Positions 8,186 to 16,487 of a DNA stretch of 64,000 nt are shown piece by piece. The stretch is from CAZGDB01 sp964524705 (GTDB taxonomy: Bacteria > Pseudomonadota > Gammaproteobacteria > Berkiellales > Berkiellaceae). The stretch covers positions 57,976 through 121,975 of the forward strand of contig CAZGDB010000001.1 in assembly GCA_964524705.1 (NCBI GenBank), written 5' to 3'. Each line of letters opens with the position of its first letter. The first letter of the stretch is position 1. The notes below the pieces were generated by a model, which was given only the letters and a program-made list of their open reading frames with translations, did no database searches and was not told the DNA's origin. Position numbers and translations under genes: made by a program.

Positions 8186-9181
8186 TTATTTAAAATAATC
8201 AAAACCGATAGCAGCACGCACTAACTGCATTCGCTCTTCTACTTTAAGCCGCGCCTTTTGAGTGCCTTCCCATAAAATGGCTTGTACTTCTTTTTTCTGC
8301 AACTGTGCACGACGCTCACGAATCGGGGTTAATAATGCTTGTAAGGTATCATTTAAGATAGCTTTTATTTTTGTGTCCCCTAAACCACCTTTTGCATAAT
8401 GTGCTTTGAGTGCTTCTACTTCCGCTTTATCCTGATGAAATGCATCCAAATAGGCAAAAACCACATTACCTTCTACTTGGCCAGGATCTTGTACACGAAC
8501 ATGTCCAGGATCTGTATACATCGCATAAACTTTTTGTTTGATTTCTTCGGGAGTATCCGCTAAAAAAATTGTATTCCCTAAAGATTTACTCGCCTTTGCT
8601 TTACCATCAATCCCCACTAAACGTGGCGTATGGCTTAAAACTGCAGCAGCTTCTTTTAAACAATCCGTATGATAAATTCTATTAAATCGACGAACGATTT
8701 CATTAGTTTGTTCAATGATTGGCAACTGGTCTTCACCCACTGGGACCAATTCTGCACCAAAGGCAGTAATATCCGCGGCTTGACTAATGGGGTAACATAA
8801 AAACCCTGCAGGTAAAGATTCTTCATACCCTTTTTGTTGAATTTCTGTTTTAAGCGTTGGATTACGACTCAATCGCGCTACGGTTACCAAGTTTAAAAAA
8901 TAAACTGTTAATTCTGTTAATGCTGGGACTTGAGATTGTACAAAGATTGTAGTTTTTGTAGGATCTATCCCCACCGCCAAATAATCCATGGCGACTTCAT
9001 AAACATGATCTGTAATTTTTTTAGGATTATCAAAGTTATCGGTGAGTGCCTGAACATCGGCAATCATCACATATTGTGTGTGTAAATCTTGATATTGTAA
9101 TCGACTCAGTAGCGAGCCCGCATAATGTCCAAGATGGAGCTTTCCAGTAGGGCGATCTCCGGTCAAAATGACTTTTTGCAT
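8186..9181 (-). CDS. trpS: Tryptophanyl-tRNA synthetase
   Basis: Class I aminoacyl-tRNA synthetase for tryptophan, 331 residues. The HIGH-equivalent is GDRPTGKLHLGHYAGSL at residues 8-24 and the KMSKS loop reads KASKSLGN at about 195. AADITAFGAELVPVGEDQLP is the Trp/adenylate binding segment. The GDRPTGKLHLGHY opening marks the subtype distinct from the common GxQPSGxxHLGNY type. It heads a minus-strand unit with two MFS genes and is divergent from yhhQ-tgt, with the two promoters sharing one palindromic -35 box. Confidence 0.95.
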   Translation of the reverse strand: MQKVILTGDRPTGKLHLGHYAGSLLSRLQYQDLHTQYVMIADVQALTDNFDNPKKITDHVYEVAMDYLAVGIDPTKTTIFVQSQVPALTELTVYFLNLVTVARLSRNPTLKTEIQQKGYEESLPAGFLCYPISQAADITAFGAELVPVGEDQLPIIEQTNEIVRRFNRIYHTDCLKEAAAVLSHTPRLVGIDGKAKASKSLGNTIFLADTPEEIKQKVYAMYTDPGHVRVQDPGQVEGNVVFAYLDAFHQDKAEVEALKAHYAKGGLGDTKIKAILNDTLQALLTPIRERRAQLQKKEVQAILWEGTQKARLKVEERMQLVRAAIGFDYFK

Positions 9182-9211
9182 GCTGCGTTCTCCTAGCTCG
9201 GAAGGTGCTTC

Positions 9212-9239
9212 ATTATACCACCGGCTACCTATTGTACAA
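9212..9239 (-). promoter_or_regulatory. Sigma-70 promoter of trpS
   Basis: On the minus strand TTGTAC (9234-9239), 16-base spacer, TATAAT (9212-9217). Its -35 lies inside the palindrome TTGTACAA (9232-9239), which also supplies the -35 of the opposite promoter. Confidence 0.7.
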
Positions 9240-9259
9240 GTTGAGACCTTTGGTATAAT
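9232..9259 (+). promoter_or_regulatory. Sigma-70 promoter of yhhQ-tgt
   Basis: TTGTAC (9232-9237), 16-base spacer, TATAAT (9254-9259), about 18 bases before the yhhQ start. Back-to-back with the trpS promoter over the same palindrome, so two polymerases could hardly bind at once. Confidence 0.72.
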
Positions 9260-9276
9260 GCAGTGAGCTTTCTAAG

Positions 9277-10029
9277 TTGAGAAACACATTGTTAGATCTA
9301 CCTATGTTACCCGCTACTTGGGCGGCCTTAGCCATTTTATTGAGTGCTTATAGCATGCTTTTAGTGCTATTACGTCAATTTGGAGCCGCAGGGATCTGGG
9401 GTTTTTGCAGTATTGCGACTATTGTCGCGAATATACAAGTACTTAAAGTCATAGAATTAGACGGCTTTATGCATCCTGTACCTATGGGTGTTTTTATCTT
9501 TTCGACCACCTTTTTAGCCAGCAATCTCTTAAATGAATATTTTGGTGCTGCCGCTGCCCGTAAAGGAATTTTAATTAGCTTTGCTACTATGTTGATGTTC
9601 ACCTTTTTAATGAACATTGCTATCTATACCCAACCCATTACTGACCCTAATGCCCTGAGTATTCACGAAGCAATGCAAGTGTTATTCATGCCGCTGCCAG
9701 GAATTTTTTTAGCCAGTATTATCGCCTACCTCAGCAGCCAATTTTTAAATACTTATCTTTTTCAATGGGTTAGAAAAAAAACTAATTCTCGTTTTTTATG
9801 GTGTCGTAGTCTTTTTGCAACCAGTTTATCCATTACCTGGGATACCACTATCTTCAGTCTTTTAGCCTGGCGTTTGTTTGCTGCAGAACCACTGCCTTGG
9901 GAAGTCGTACTATGGACTTATATGCTCGGCAGTATTTTATTACAGCTCTTCTTACAAAGTTTAAATACGCCCTTAATGTATATGGCACAACGATGCCTTC
10001 CTAAAACGGTAGTAACCCAAAATGTATAA
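9277..10029 (+). CDS. yhhQ: Queuosine precursor transporter, YhhQ/VUT family
   Basis: Inner-membrane transporter of the YhhQ (DUF165, VUT) family that imports queuosine precursors such as preQ0/preQ1 or queuine. About 250 residues with six to seven hydrophobic segments. Typical family elements are FCSIATIVANIQVLKVIEL, TFLASNLLNEYFGAAAARKG (the NExxGxxxARKx motif) and the late SITWDTTIFSLLAW helix. The frame opens with TTG at 9277; the first ATG is 9304, and neither has a strong ribosome site, so the start is uncertain. It overlaps tgt by 8 bases, linking uptake of the base to its insertion in tRNA. Confidence 0.87.
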   Translation: MRNTLLDLPMLPATWAALAILLSAYSMLLVLLRQFGAAGIWGFCSIATIVANIQVLKVIELDGFMHPVPMGVFIFSTTFLASNLLNEYFGAAAARKGILISFATMLMFTFLMNIAIYTQPITDPNALSIHEAMQVLFMPLPGIFLASIIAYLSSQFLNTYLFQWVRKKTNSRFLWCRSLFATSLSITWDTTIFSLLAWRLFAAEPLPWEVVLWTYMLGSILLQLFLQSLNTPLMYMAQRCLPKTVVTQNV

Positions 10030-11257
10030 AGAATTTTCCTTCAGTATCCAACACACTTCTGGTCGAGCACGCGCAGGTGTTTTGCGCACTCCACACGGTG
10101 AGATTCAAACACCAGCCTTTATTTTTTGTGCAACCAAAGCTGCCTTAAAGGGTGTGAGCCCGCAGCAAGCCAAAGATGCTGGTGCACAAGTGATCTTAGC
10201 CAACACCTATCATCTGATGTTACAACCTGGCAGCCCTTTGGTTGCAGAAATGGGTGGATTACATCAATTTATGGGCTGGGATGGTCCTATGCTGACGGAT
10301 TCAGGAGGATTTCAGATCTTCAGTTTAGGGCATGGTTCTGTTGCAGAAGAAATCAAAGGCAAAAGACGTACTGGAAGCTCTAGTTTAAAACGCATTAGTG
10401 AAGAAGGCGCACTATTTAGATCATACCGCGATGGTGCAATGGAGCTGTTAACGCCTGAGCGTGCCATTACTATTCAGCGTGAATTAGGTGCCGATCTAAT
10501 TTTAGTGCTCGATGAATGTACCCCTTATCACGTTGATAAAAAATACACCAAAGCCTCTATGGAGCTATCTCATCGTTGGGCACAACGTTCTTTAGAAGCC
10601 TTTGTGCTTAGCAGTCATACACCACCACAAGCATTATATGGAATTGTACAAGGTGGGGTATATCCTGATTTACGCGAAATTTCTGCTAGTTTTTTGAATG
10701 ACCAGCCTTTCTTTGGGCATGCTGTGGGTGGCTCTTTAGGTGCCAATAAAGATCAGATGCATGAAGTCGTCACCATCACCATGCAAACATTATGCCCAGA
10801 ACGTCCTGTACATTTATTAGGGATTGGTGGGATTGATGATATATTCAATGGTGTAAAAGCCGGTATTGATACCTTTGACTGTGTACATCCCACTCGTTTA
10901 GCACGGCATGGTGGTGCTTTAGTAAAAACGCACTATTGGCTAACAGAGGGTAAAGGTAAACCTGCCAAAGAGCATATTAATCTTAAAAATGCGCAATTTA
11001 AAAATGACCCGAAACCAATTGATTCCACGTGTCCGTGTGATACTTGTAAAAACTATTCTCGTGCTTATTTACATCATTTATTACAAGCGAAAGAAATTTT
11101 AGGCATGAGTGCGATCAGCATTCACAATATTTGCTTTATGAATCGCTTGTTTACGGATATTCGTGCAGCGATTAAAGATAAATCTAATTTAGAAGCCTTA
11201 CAACAAGAATGGAGCCCTCGTTACGTCATGGCTGACCTTGCACCAATGAGTGTGTAA
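10022..11257 (+). CDS. tgt: tRNA-guanine transglycosylase (likely queuine-accepting)
   Basis: Exchanges guanine 34 of GUN-anticodon tRNAs for a queuosine precursor. Catalytic Asp in LTDSGGFQIFSLG (about residue 92), nucleophile Asp in DTFDCVHPTRLARHG (about 285), Zn site CPCDTC with a later His. At 411 residues it is about 35 longer than the usual bacterial enzyme, with the extra segment after DSGGFQ (HGSVAEEIKGKRRTGSSS). The base-pocket loop reads AVGGSLGANKDQM rather than bacterial GGLAVGE, so the Val that excludes queuine is missing, as in eukaryotic enzymes, while the Cys of DECTPY is kept. With yhhQ and no queA alongside, direct queuine salvage is likely (inference). Confidence 0.95.
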   Translation: MYKEFSFSIQHTSGRARAGVLRTPHGEIQTPAFIFCATKAALKGVSPQQAKDAGAQVILANTYHLMLQPGSPLVAEMGGLHQFMGWDGPMLTDSGGFQIFSLGHGSVAEEIKGKRRTGSSSLKRISEEGALFRSYRDGAMELLTPERAITIQRELGADLILVLDECTPYHVDKKYTKASMELSHRWAQRSLEAFVLSSHTPPQALYGIVQGGVYPDLREISASFLNDQPFFGHAVGGSLGANKDQMHEVVTITMQTLCPERPVHLLGIGGIDDIFNGVKAGIDTFDCVHPTRLARHGGALVKTHYWLTEGKGKPAKEHINLKNAQFKNDPKPIDSTCPCDTCKNYSRAYLHHLLQAKEILGMSAISIHNICFMNRLFTDIRAAIKDKSNLEALQQEWSPRYVMADLAPMSV

Positions 11258-11313
11258 AATACGCACCATAAATAGCAATTCGGCTTATACTAAAAGCATT
11301 GGAGGGAACACAA

Positions 11314-11952
11314 ATGCCGTTACCAAAAGAATTACTGTATCTTATTGAAGGTTATAAAGAGTTTAAAGAACGCTATTTTGATCAGCGTTTATCGCCTTAC
11401 CGTATTTTAGCACAGGGCCAGGCCCCTAAAATTATGACGATTGCGTGTTCTGATTCTCGTGTAGATCCTGCGATATTATTAAATACCCAACCTGGGGAGA
11501 TGTTTGTTGTACGGAATGTGGCCAACTTAGTACCACCGTATGAAGCAGATCTGACCCATCATGGCGTCAGTGCTGCCTTAGAATTTGGGGTCACAGGTTT
11601 AGGCGTACAGCATATTATTGTCTTAGGACATAGTCATTGCGGTGGCATTGCTTCTTTATTTTCAACGAATAATGAACACACTGATTTTATTAAGCCGTGG
11701 ATGGCGCTGGTTGAACTTGCAAAAAAACAGGTGTTGGAAAATCATTCCCATGATGCGACTGAAAATCAAATTGACTTGTGTAGCCAAAAAGCGCTTGTTA
11801 TTTCTCTAAAAAACTTACAAACCTTCCCTTGGATCCAAAGCCGCATTGAAAACGGCAGCTTACGGATCCATGGATGGTATTTTGATTTAGAGCATGGCGT
11901 CTTAAAAGCCTATGACCATGACACAGATACCTTTGAGGAATTTAAGGTTTAG
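11314..11952 (+). CDS. Beta-class carbonic anhydrase
   Basis: Interconverts CO2 and bicarbonate. 212 residues from the ATG at 11314, chosen because GGAGGG lies 8 bases upstream; a longer frame from 11299 would start inside the ribosome site. The beta-class Zn set is complete: CSDSR (Cys45, Asp47, Arg49), His106 and Cys109 in LGHSHCGGI. EFGVTGLGVQHIIVLGHS is the usual core. Cytoplasmic. Overlaps bcp by 4 bases tail to tail. Confidence 0.93.
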   Translation: MPLPKELLYLIEGYKEFKERYFDQRLSPYRILAQGQAPKIMTIACSDSRVDPAILLNTQPGEMFVVRNVANLVPPYEADLTHHGVSAALEFGVTGLGVQHIIVLGHSHCGGIASLFSTNNEHTDFIKPWMALVELAKKQVLENHSHDATENQIDLCSQKALVISLKNLQTFPWIQSRIENGSLRIHGWYFDLEHGVLKAYDHDTDTFEEFKV

Positions 11953-12404
11953 CTGATTTCCTTTAAAACAGCATCAATATGGCCTGCTACTTGCACATTT
12001 TTCCATACGTGTTGTAGATCTCCATTAGGATCTATTAAAAAAGTAGATCTAATTAATCCTAATATTTTTTTACCAAAATTAGTTTTCTCACCAATGACTT
12101 CATAGGCATTACAGACCACGCTATCGGGATCTGACAATAATAAAAAGGGTAAATTATATTTCTTTTTAAAGGCTTGATGCGATGCAATAGAATCCCGTGA
12201 GACTCCTAGAATGACTGTATTTTTATCGGTAAATTTTGCAATATTTTCCCCAAACCCACAGGATTCCAACGTACAACCTGGGGTATCATCTTTAGGATAA
12301 AAATATAACACTACTGTTTTGCCTTTAAAATCAGCCAAACTATAGGTTTTGCCATCATCTGCTTGCAAACGAAAGTCTGGTGCTGGCTTTCCAATCGTTA
12401 ACAT
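11949..12404 (-). CDS. bcp: Thioredoxin-dependent peroxiredoxin, Bcp type
   Basis: Reduces peroxides using thioredoxin. 151 residues, normal for BCP/PrxQ. Peroxidatic Cys44 in KDDTPGCTLESCGF with the resolving Cys49 five residues on, as in E. coli BCP. The thioredoxin fold is seen in GKTVVLYFYPKDD and YNLPFLLLSDPD, and the conserved catalytic Arg in IRSTFLIDPNG. Single gene on the minus strand, convergent with the carbonic anhydrase. Confidence 0.93.
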   Translation of the reverse strand: MLTIGKPAPDFRLQADDGKTYSLADFKGKTVVLYFYPKDDTPGCTLESCGFGENIAKFTDKNTVILGVSRDSIASHQAFKKKYNLPFLLLSDPDSVVCNAYEVIGEKTNFGKKILGLIRSTFLIDPNGDLQHVWKNVQVAGHIDAVLKEIS

Positions 12405-12456
12405 AATACTGTCCTTCTTATTAAGAGTTAATCAACAAACTTTTTAGTATCTAGTC

Positions 12457-12485
12457 TTGACGTGCGCACACAAAGGCTAGAGAAT
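12457..12485 (+). promoter_or_regulatory. Sigma-70 promoter of tRNA-Arg
   Basis: TTGACG (12457-12462), 17-base spacer, GAGAAT (12480-12485), then a GC-rich discriminator AGCGCCC before the tRNA. A GC-rich discriminator is typical of stringently controlled stable-RNA promoters. Confidence 0.65.
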
Positions 12486-12495
12486 AGCGCCCTAT

Positions 12496-12569
12496 GCGCC
12501 CGTAGCTCAGTTGGATAGAGTATCTGGCTTCGAACCAGAGGGCCGGAGGTTCGAGTCCTCCCGGGCGCA
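12496..12569 (+). tRNA. tRNA-Arg (anticodon UCG)
   Basis: 74 bases folding as a full cloverleaf: acceptor GCGCCCG/CGGGCGC with discriminator A, D stem GCTC/GAGT, anticodon stem TCTGG/CCAGA around loop CTTCGAA (anticodon TCG), five-base variable loop, T stem GGAGG/CCTCC with loop TTCGAGT. It decodes CGA and probably CGG by wobble. CCA is not encoded. The flavodoxin gene on the other strand ends 6 bases downstream. Confidence 0.96.
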
Positions 12570-12574
12570 AGTCC

Positions 12575-13138
12575 TTACTTATTCCACTGCACAACTACTT
12601 GTGCAACCCGTTCTCCATACGCAACTGCTGTTTTCAGATCTCCACCCGAAGGAGTCTTCGTTGCCTCTACATTATCAGATTGAGTCATCAAACCTACAAA
12701 GCTAGAAACCCGATTCACATCATCATGGGTATTTCCGGTTGGTAAAAAAGCGTTCCCTGCCCAGATCATCCCATGTTGCATTGCCAAAACCACTAATTCC
12801 ATTAAAGTACAAAGTTTATCACCACTTAAACCACCGGAATTTGTAAAACCGCCTGCAATTTTATTCTTCCATTTTTGTGCAAACCAAGGTTTAGAAGAAG
12901 CATCCATAAACATTTTAAAAGGCCCAGAAGCAGACCCCATATAAGTTGGTGTTCCAAATATGATGCCATGTGCATTTTCTAACGCAGTCCATTCTTCTGC
13001 AGTAATTTCGCCTTGTGCACTGACTTTTATCAACTGTGCCTTAATATTAGCGACTTTTTGGATCCCTTCTAAAACTGACTTAGCAACTACTTCTGTGTGC
13101 CCATAGCCAGAATGATAAACCACAGCCATTTGTAACAT
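12575..13138 (-). CDS. Flavodoxin-fold NAD(P)H oxidoreductase (WrbA-like)
   Basis: 187-residue FMN-binding flavodoxin-family protein of the WrbA/NQO group. The phosphate loop is VVYHSGYGHTEVVAKS (residues 6-21). FGTPTYMGSASGPFKMFMD is the WrbA-like loop after the third strand, and GGFTNSGGLSGDK is the next FMN-contact loop. Probably an NAD(P)H:quinone reductase; substrate not certain. Cytoplasmic, single gene, ending next to tRNA-Arg and divergent from the ftsN-like gene. Confidence 0.85.
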   Translation of the reverse strand: MLQMAVVYHSGYGHTEVVAKSVLEGIQKVANIKAQLIKVSAQGEITAEEWTALENAHGIIFGTPTYMGSASGPFKMFMDASSKPWFAQKWKNKIAGGFTNSGGLSGDKLCTLMELVVLAMQHGMIWAGNAFLPTGNTHDDVNRVSSFVGLMTQSDNVEATKTPSGGDLKTAVAYGERVAQVVVQWNK

Positions 13139-13220
13139 ACCTTACACTCCCTAGTAATTTGCAAGTTAGACCAATCATGCGATAATACGATATATCGCAA
13201 GCGGATGAATGAAGGTAAGT

Positions 13221-13826
13221 ATGGCACGAGATTATGCAAAAACCCATGCACGTGACACGTGGCACTTTGATTCAAACACACGTAGTCAACGCACTAAAAA
13301 TAGCATTCCTGGCTGGGTATGGTTATTAGTGGGTTTACTTACTGGGGCGGCCGTCGTCGTGCTTTTACCCTACAAAGATAGATTGCTCGCCTCACAAAGT
13401 GCACAAACAACGGCAGCTCCAGAAACTGCAAATGCCGTCACAAGTGTAGAAACCGAGGCTGAGGCACCAGCAGAAGTACAATTTGATTTTTATACCTTAC
13501 TGCCGAGCATGGAAGTCGCTCCAGATCCTGTTGCAAAAGACAAAGAGGCGGCGGCAGCCAGCGCTAAAGACTTAGCTTTTATTGTACAAGTTGGGGCTTT
13601 CAGAAATTTTGCACAGGCCGATAACTTAAAGGCGAATCTTTCTTTATTAGGGCTGGATACGCCCCATATTCAAACCGTGACATTAGCAAACAATGATATT
13701 TGGTATCGTGTCTATTTAGGGCCTTTTGTAAAAGAAAGTGATGCTAAAGCACAACTAGAAGCTTTATCAGAACAAAATATTGTGGATGCAGCGGTTTTAA
13801 AAGTTAAATTAGAGAGAAAAACTTAA
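13221..13826 (+). CDS. ftsN: SPOR-domain cell-division protein, FtsN-like
   Basis: 201-residue bitopic inner-membrane protein: short basic cytoplasmic tail, one membrane segment (about 28-49, GWVWLLVGLLTGAAVVVLL), an acidic Ala-rich periplasmic linker, and a C-terminal SPOR domain (about 120-200; FIVQVGAFRNFAQADNLKANL, then IWYRVYLGPFVKESDAKAQL) that binds denuded septal peptidoglycan. Position directly upstream of hslVU is the usual place for ftsN in this class. Start at 13221 (MARDYAKTHARD) follows GAAGGTAAG; the ATG at 13209 is within the ribosome-site region. Short for an FtsN, but linkers vary. Its stop overlaps the hslV ATG. Confidence 0.82.
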   Translation: MARDYAKTHARDTWHFDSNTRSQRTKNSIPGWVWLLVGLLTGAAVVVLLPYKDRLLASQSAQTTAAPETANAVTSVETEAEAPAEVQFDFYTLLPSMEVAPDPVAKDKEAAAASAKDLAFIVQVGAFRNFAQADNLKANLSLLGLDTPHIQTVTLANNDIWYRVYLGPFVKESDAKAQLEALSEQNIVDAAVLKVKLERKT

Positions 13827-14380
13827 TGGAATCTTTTCATGGCACTACTATTTTAATCGTACGTCGTCCAGATTGTGTTGCTATTGGTGGTGATGGCCAA
13901 GTATCTCTTGGTTCTACAATTATGAAAGGCAATGCCCGCAAAATCCGTAAAATTTATCATGATAAAATTTTAGCAGGGTTTGCAGGAGGTACGGCAGATG
14001 CTTTTACCTTATTTGAGCGTTTTGAAGCTAAATTAGAGCGCCATCAAGGCAACCTCACCCGCGCTGCAGTTGAGCTGGCTAAAGATTGGCGTAGTGATCG
14101 GATGTTGCGTCGTTTAGAAGCCTTATTAGCCGTAGCCGATGCCAATAACGCATTTATTATTAGTGGGAATGGGGATGTCATTGAACCAGAGGGCGGTATC
14201 GTTGCTATTGGTTCTGGTGGTCCTTATGCACAATCTGCAGCGCGCGCATTAGTAGAAAACACCACTTTGCCCGCCTCGGAAGTAGTACTCAAAGCTTTAG
14301 GATTAGCTGCAGACATTTGTGTGTATACCAATCACAATTTTACATTAGAGACCTTAGAAAATATCGGTGGAGCCAGCTAA
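13826..14380 (+). CDS. hslV: HslV peptidase subunit of the HslVU protease
   Basis: Proteasome-like peptidase that degrades unfolded and regulatory proteins with HslU in the cytoplasm. 184 residues. The propeptide MESFHG precedes the catalytic N-terminal Thr7 (TTILIVRR). VAIGGDGQVSLG and LAGFAGGTADAFTLFERFE are standard. Stop and start codons overlap with the ftsN-like gene upstream and hslU downstream (TAATG), so the three are co-translated. Confidence 0.97.
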   Translation: MESFHGTTILIVRRPDCVAIGGDGQVSLGSTIMKGNARKIRKIYHDKILAGFAGGTADAFTLFERFEAKLERHQGNLTRAAVELAKDWRSDRMLRRLEALLAVADANNAFIISGNGDVIEPEGGIVAIGSGGPYAQSAARALVENTTLPASEVVLKALGLAADICVYTNHNFTLETLENIGGAS

Positions 14381-15738
14381 TGGAAACCCTCACCCCACAA
14401 GCAANNNNNNNNNNTCGTGAACTGGATCATTTTATTATTGGACAAAATAAAGCCAAACGCGCCGTTGCGATTGCGCTGCGCAATCGTTATCGCAGAATGC
14501 AACTGCCTGAGGATTGGCGTACAGAAATCACCCCTAAAAACATTTTGATGATTGGCCCTACTGGTGTCGGTAAAACTGAAATTGCTCGCCGGCTTGCACG
14601 GTTAGTGCAAGCACCCTTTTTAAAAGTAGAGGCCACTAAATTTACAGAAGTAGGGTATGTTGGTCGTGATGTCGAGTCCATGATTCGCGAACTGATGGAT
14701 GCGAGCATCAAATTAACACGTCACGAACTCTTTGCTGCGGTACAAGAAAAAGCAGCAGAAGCTGCGCGTGAAAAAATATTAGACCTCTTAGTGCCTACTA
14801 CCTCCCATGCTCCAAAGTTTGGGTTTAGAAATGCACCTTCTGACAAACCCATAGAAGATCCTGAAACTCGCGCAGAATTAAGTATAAAACTCAATGCTGG
14901 CGAGCTCGATAATGAACTCGTAGAAATTGAGCTTTCCTCTAATATCATTGGTGTAGAAATCATGGCGCCTCCTGGCATGGAAGAGCTCACTTCACAATTG
15001 CAAGGCATGTTCCAGAATCTTTCTCAAGATAAAACTAAAACTCGTAAAGTCACTGTGAAAGAAGCCTTAAAGCTCTTGACTGAAGAAGAGGGGCAACGCT
15101 TATTGGATGAGGAAGAGGTTCGTAAAATCGCTTTAGAACGTGCCGAACAACATGGTATCGTATTTATTGATGAGATCGATAAAATTATAGACCGTGGAAG
15201 TGAATTTTCTGGCGCCAGTGTTTCTCGTTCTGGCGTACAGCGTGATTTATTACCCTTAGTAGAAGGCTGTACTGTTTCTACTAAATATGGCCCCGTCAAA
15301 ACGGATCATATTTTATTTATTGCCTCAGGTGCCTTCCAATTAGCCAAGCCTTCTGATTTGGTCCCAGAGCTCCAGGGACGCTTACCCATTCGAGTTGAGT
15401 TGGATGCACTCACGACGGAAGATTTTACGCGGATCTTAAATGAACCACAGTATAGTTTACTCAAACAATATCAATCGCTCTTAAAAACAGAGACTGTAAA
15501 TTTACAATTTGAAGCTTCTGGGGTTTCCCGTATTGCAGAGATCGCCTTTGAAATGAATGAACGGATGGAAAACATTGGGGCCCGTCGTTTGCATACAGTA
15601 TTAGAGCGTCTATTAGAATCCATTTCTTTTAGTGCAACAGAACATACCGGTGAAACGGTAATAATTGATGCAGCTTATGTGAATAAAGAGCTTCAAGACA
15701 TCATTAAAAATGAAGATTTGAGTCAGTACATTCTCTAA
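14380..15738 (+). CDS. hslU: HslU ATPase subunit of the HslVU protease (contains a 10-N gap)
   Basis: AAA+ unfoldase that feeds HslV. Starts at ATG 14380, sharing one base with the hslV stop. Walker A GPTGVGKTE, pore loop GYVGRD, Walker B VFIDEIDK and the C-terminal EDLSQYIL that docks into HslV are all present, with the I-domain (about 110-240) between. Bases 14405-14414 are N after codon 8 (METLTPQA), and the frame downstream is consistent with a 10-base gap, so the true missing length is probably 10 or differs by a multiple of three. Heat-shock control is likely by family, but no sigma-32 promoter was identified. Confidence 0.97.
   Translation: METLTPQAXXXXRELDHFIIGQNKAKRAVAIALRNRYRRMQLPEDWRTEITPKNILMIGPTGVGKTEIARRLARLVQAPFLKVEATKFTEVGYVGRDVESMIRELMDASIKLTRHELFAAVQEKAAEAAREKILDLLVPTTSHAPKFGFRNAPSDKPIEDPETRAELSIKLNAGELDNELVEIELSSNIIGVEIMAPPGMEELTSQLQGMFQNLSQDKTKTRKVTVKEALKLLTEEEGQRLLDEEEVRKIALERAEQHGIVFIDEIDKIIDRGSEFSGASVSRSGVQRDLLPLVEGCTVSTKYGPVKTDHILFIASGAFQLAKPSDLVPELQGRLPIRVELDALTTEDFTRILNEPQYSLLKQYQSLLKTETVNLQFEASGVSRIAEIAFEMNERMENIGARRLHTVLERLLESISFSATEHTGETVIIDAAYVNKELQDIIKNEDLSQYIL
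14405..14414. other. Assembly gap (10 N) within hslU
   Basis: Ten undetermined bases near the hslU start. Coding frame is preserved across the gap. Confidence 0.95.
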
Positions 15739-15752
15739 TTTCAGGAAGCAGT

Positions 15753-16487
15753 TTGAAAACACATTTTGGGTTCACAGAAGTTAGTTTTGAAGAAAAAAAA
15801 GAAAAGGTCCAGGCTGTTTTTAGTTCTGTAGCCTCCAAATACGACATCATGAATGACGTGATGTCCTTAGGGGTGCATCGCTTATGGAAAGCAGAGGCTA
15901 TTCGTTTGTTAGATCTTGCACCCACCCATCAAGTCTTGGATGTTGCGGGCGGCACTGGCGATCTGACCCATAAAATTCACACCCTCTTGGGCAGCAGCGG
16001 GCATGTTACTTTATTGGATTATAACTTTAATATGCTGCAAGAAGGGCGTCACAAGCTGATTAACCTGGGTGTTTTTGAAAAGTTAAGTATTGTACAGGCT
16101 GATGGACAAGCTTTACCTTTTGCATCCAATCAATTTGATAGAATTAGCATTGCTTTTGGGTTACGTAACATCCCGAAAATCCCCGTTGCCCTCGCAGAAT
16201 TTTACAGGGTGCTGAAACCTGGCGGTAAACTCTTAATTTTAGAGTTTTCTAAAATCCATCCCCGCTTGGCACCATTGTATGACCCTTACTCTTTTAAAAT
16301 CATCCCCTGGATGGGAAAACTTATTGCACAAGACCGCGCTAGTTATCAATATCTGGTAGAATCCATTCGTAAACATCCTGATCAAGAAACACTGGTCCAG
16401 CACTTAAAAGATGCCGGCTTTTCAGACAGTCGCTACCATAACTTAAGTTTTGGTATCGTTGCGATTCATCTCGGAGAAAAGCGATGA
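15753..16487 (+). CDS. ubiE: Ubiquinone/menaquinone C-methyltransferase UbiE
   Basis: SAM-dependent C-methylation step of ubiquinone synthesis (and of menaquinone where made). 244 residues. SAM motif VLDVAGGTGDLTHKI at about residues 67-81, UbiE signature YDIMNDVMSLGVHRLWK near 29-45, and RISIAFGLRNIPK plus LKPGGKLLILEFSK. The start is TTG at 15753 with AGGAAG upstream; no ATG is nearby and the N-terminus (MKTHFGF) has the expected length. First of the ubiE-ubiJ-ubiB set, each overlapping the next by 4 bases. Confidence 0.96.
   Translation: MKTHFGFTEVSFEEKKEKVQAVFSSVASKYDIMNDVMSLGVHRLWKAEAIRLLDLAPTHQVLDVAGGTGDLTHKIHTLLGSSGHVTLLDYNFNMLQEGRHKLINLGVFEKLSIVQADGQALPFASNQFDRISIAFGLRNIPKIPVALAEFYRVLKPGGKLLILEFSKIHPRLAPLYDPYSFKIIPWMGKLIAQDRASYQYLVESIRKHPDQETLVQHLKDAGFSDSRYHNLSFGIVAIHLGEKR

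Noticed and set aside
12496..12569. tRNA-Arg as an attachment site of an integrated element
   Set aside because: No integrase and no repeat of the tRNA 3' end in the window.
14317..14379. Upstream extension of hslU by 21 codons
   Set aside because: It runs through the end of hslV in another frame; ATG 14380 overlapping the hslV stop gives the normal HslU N-terminus.
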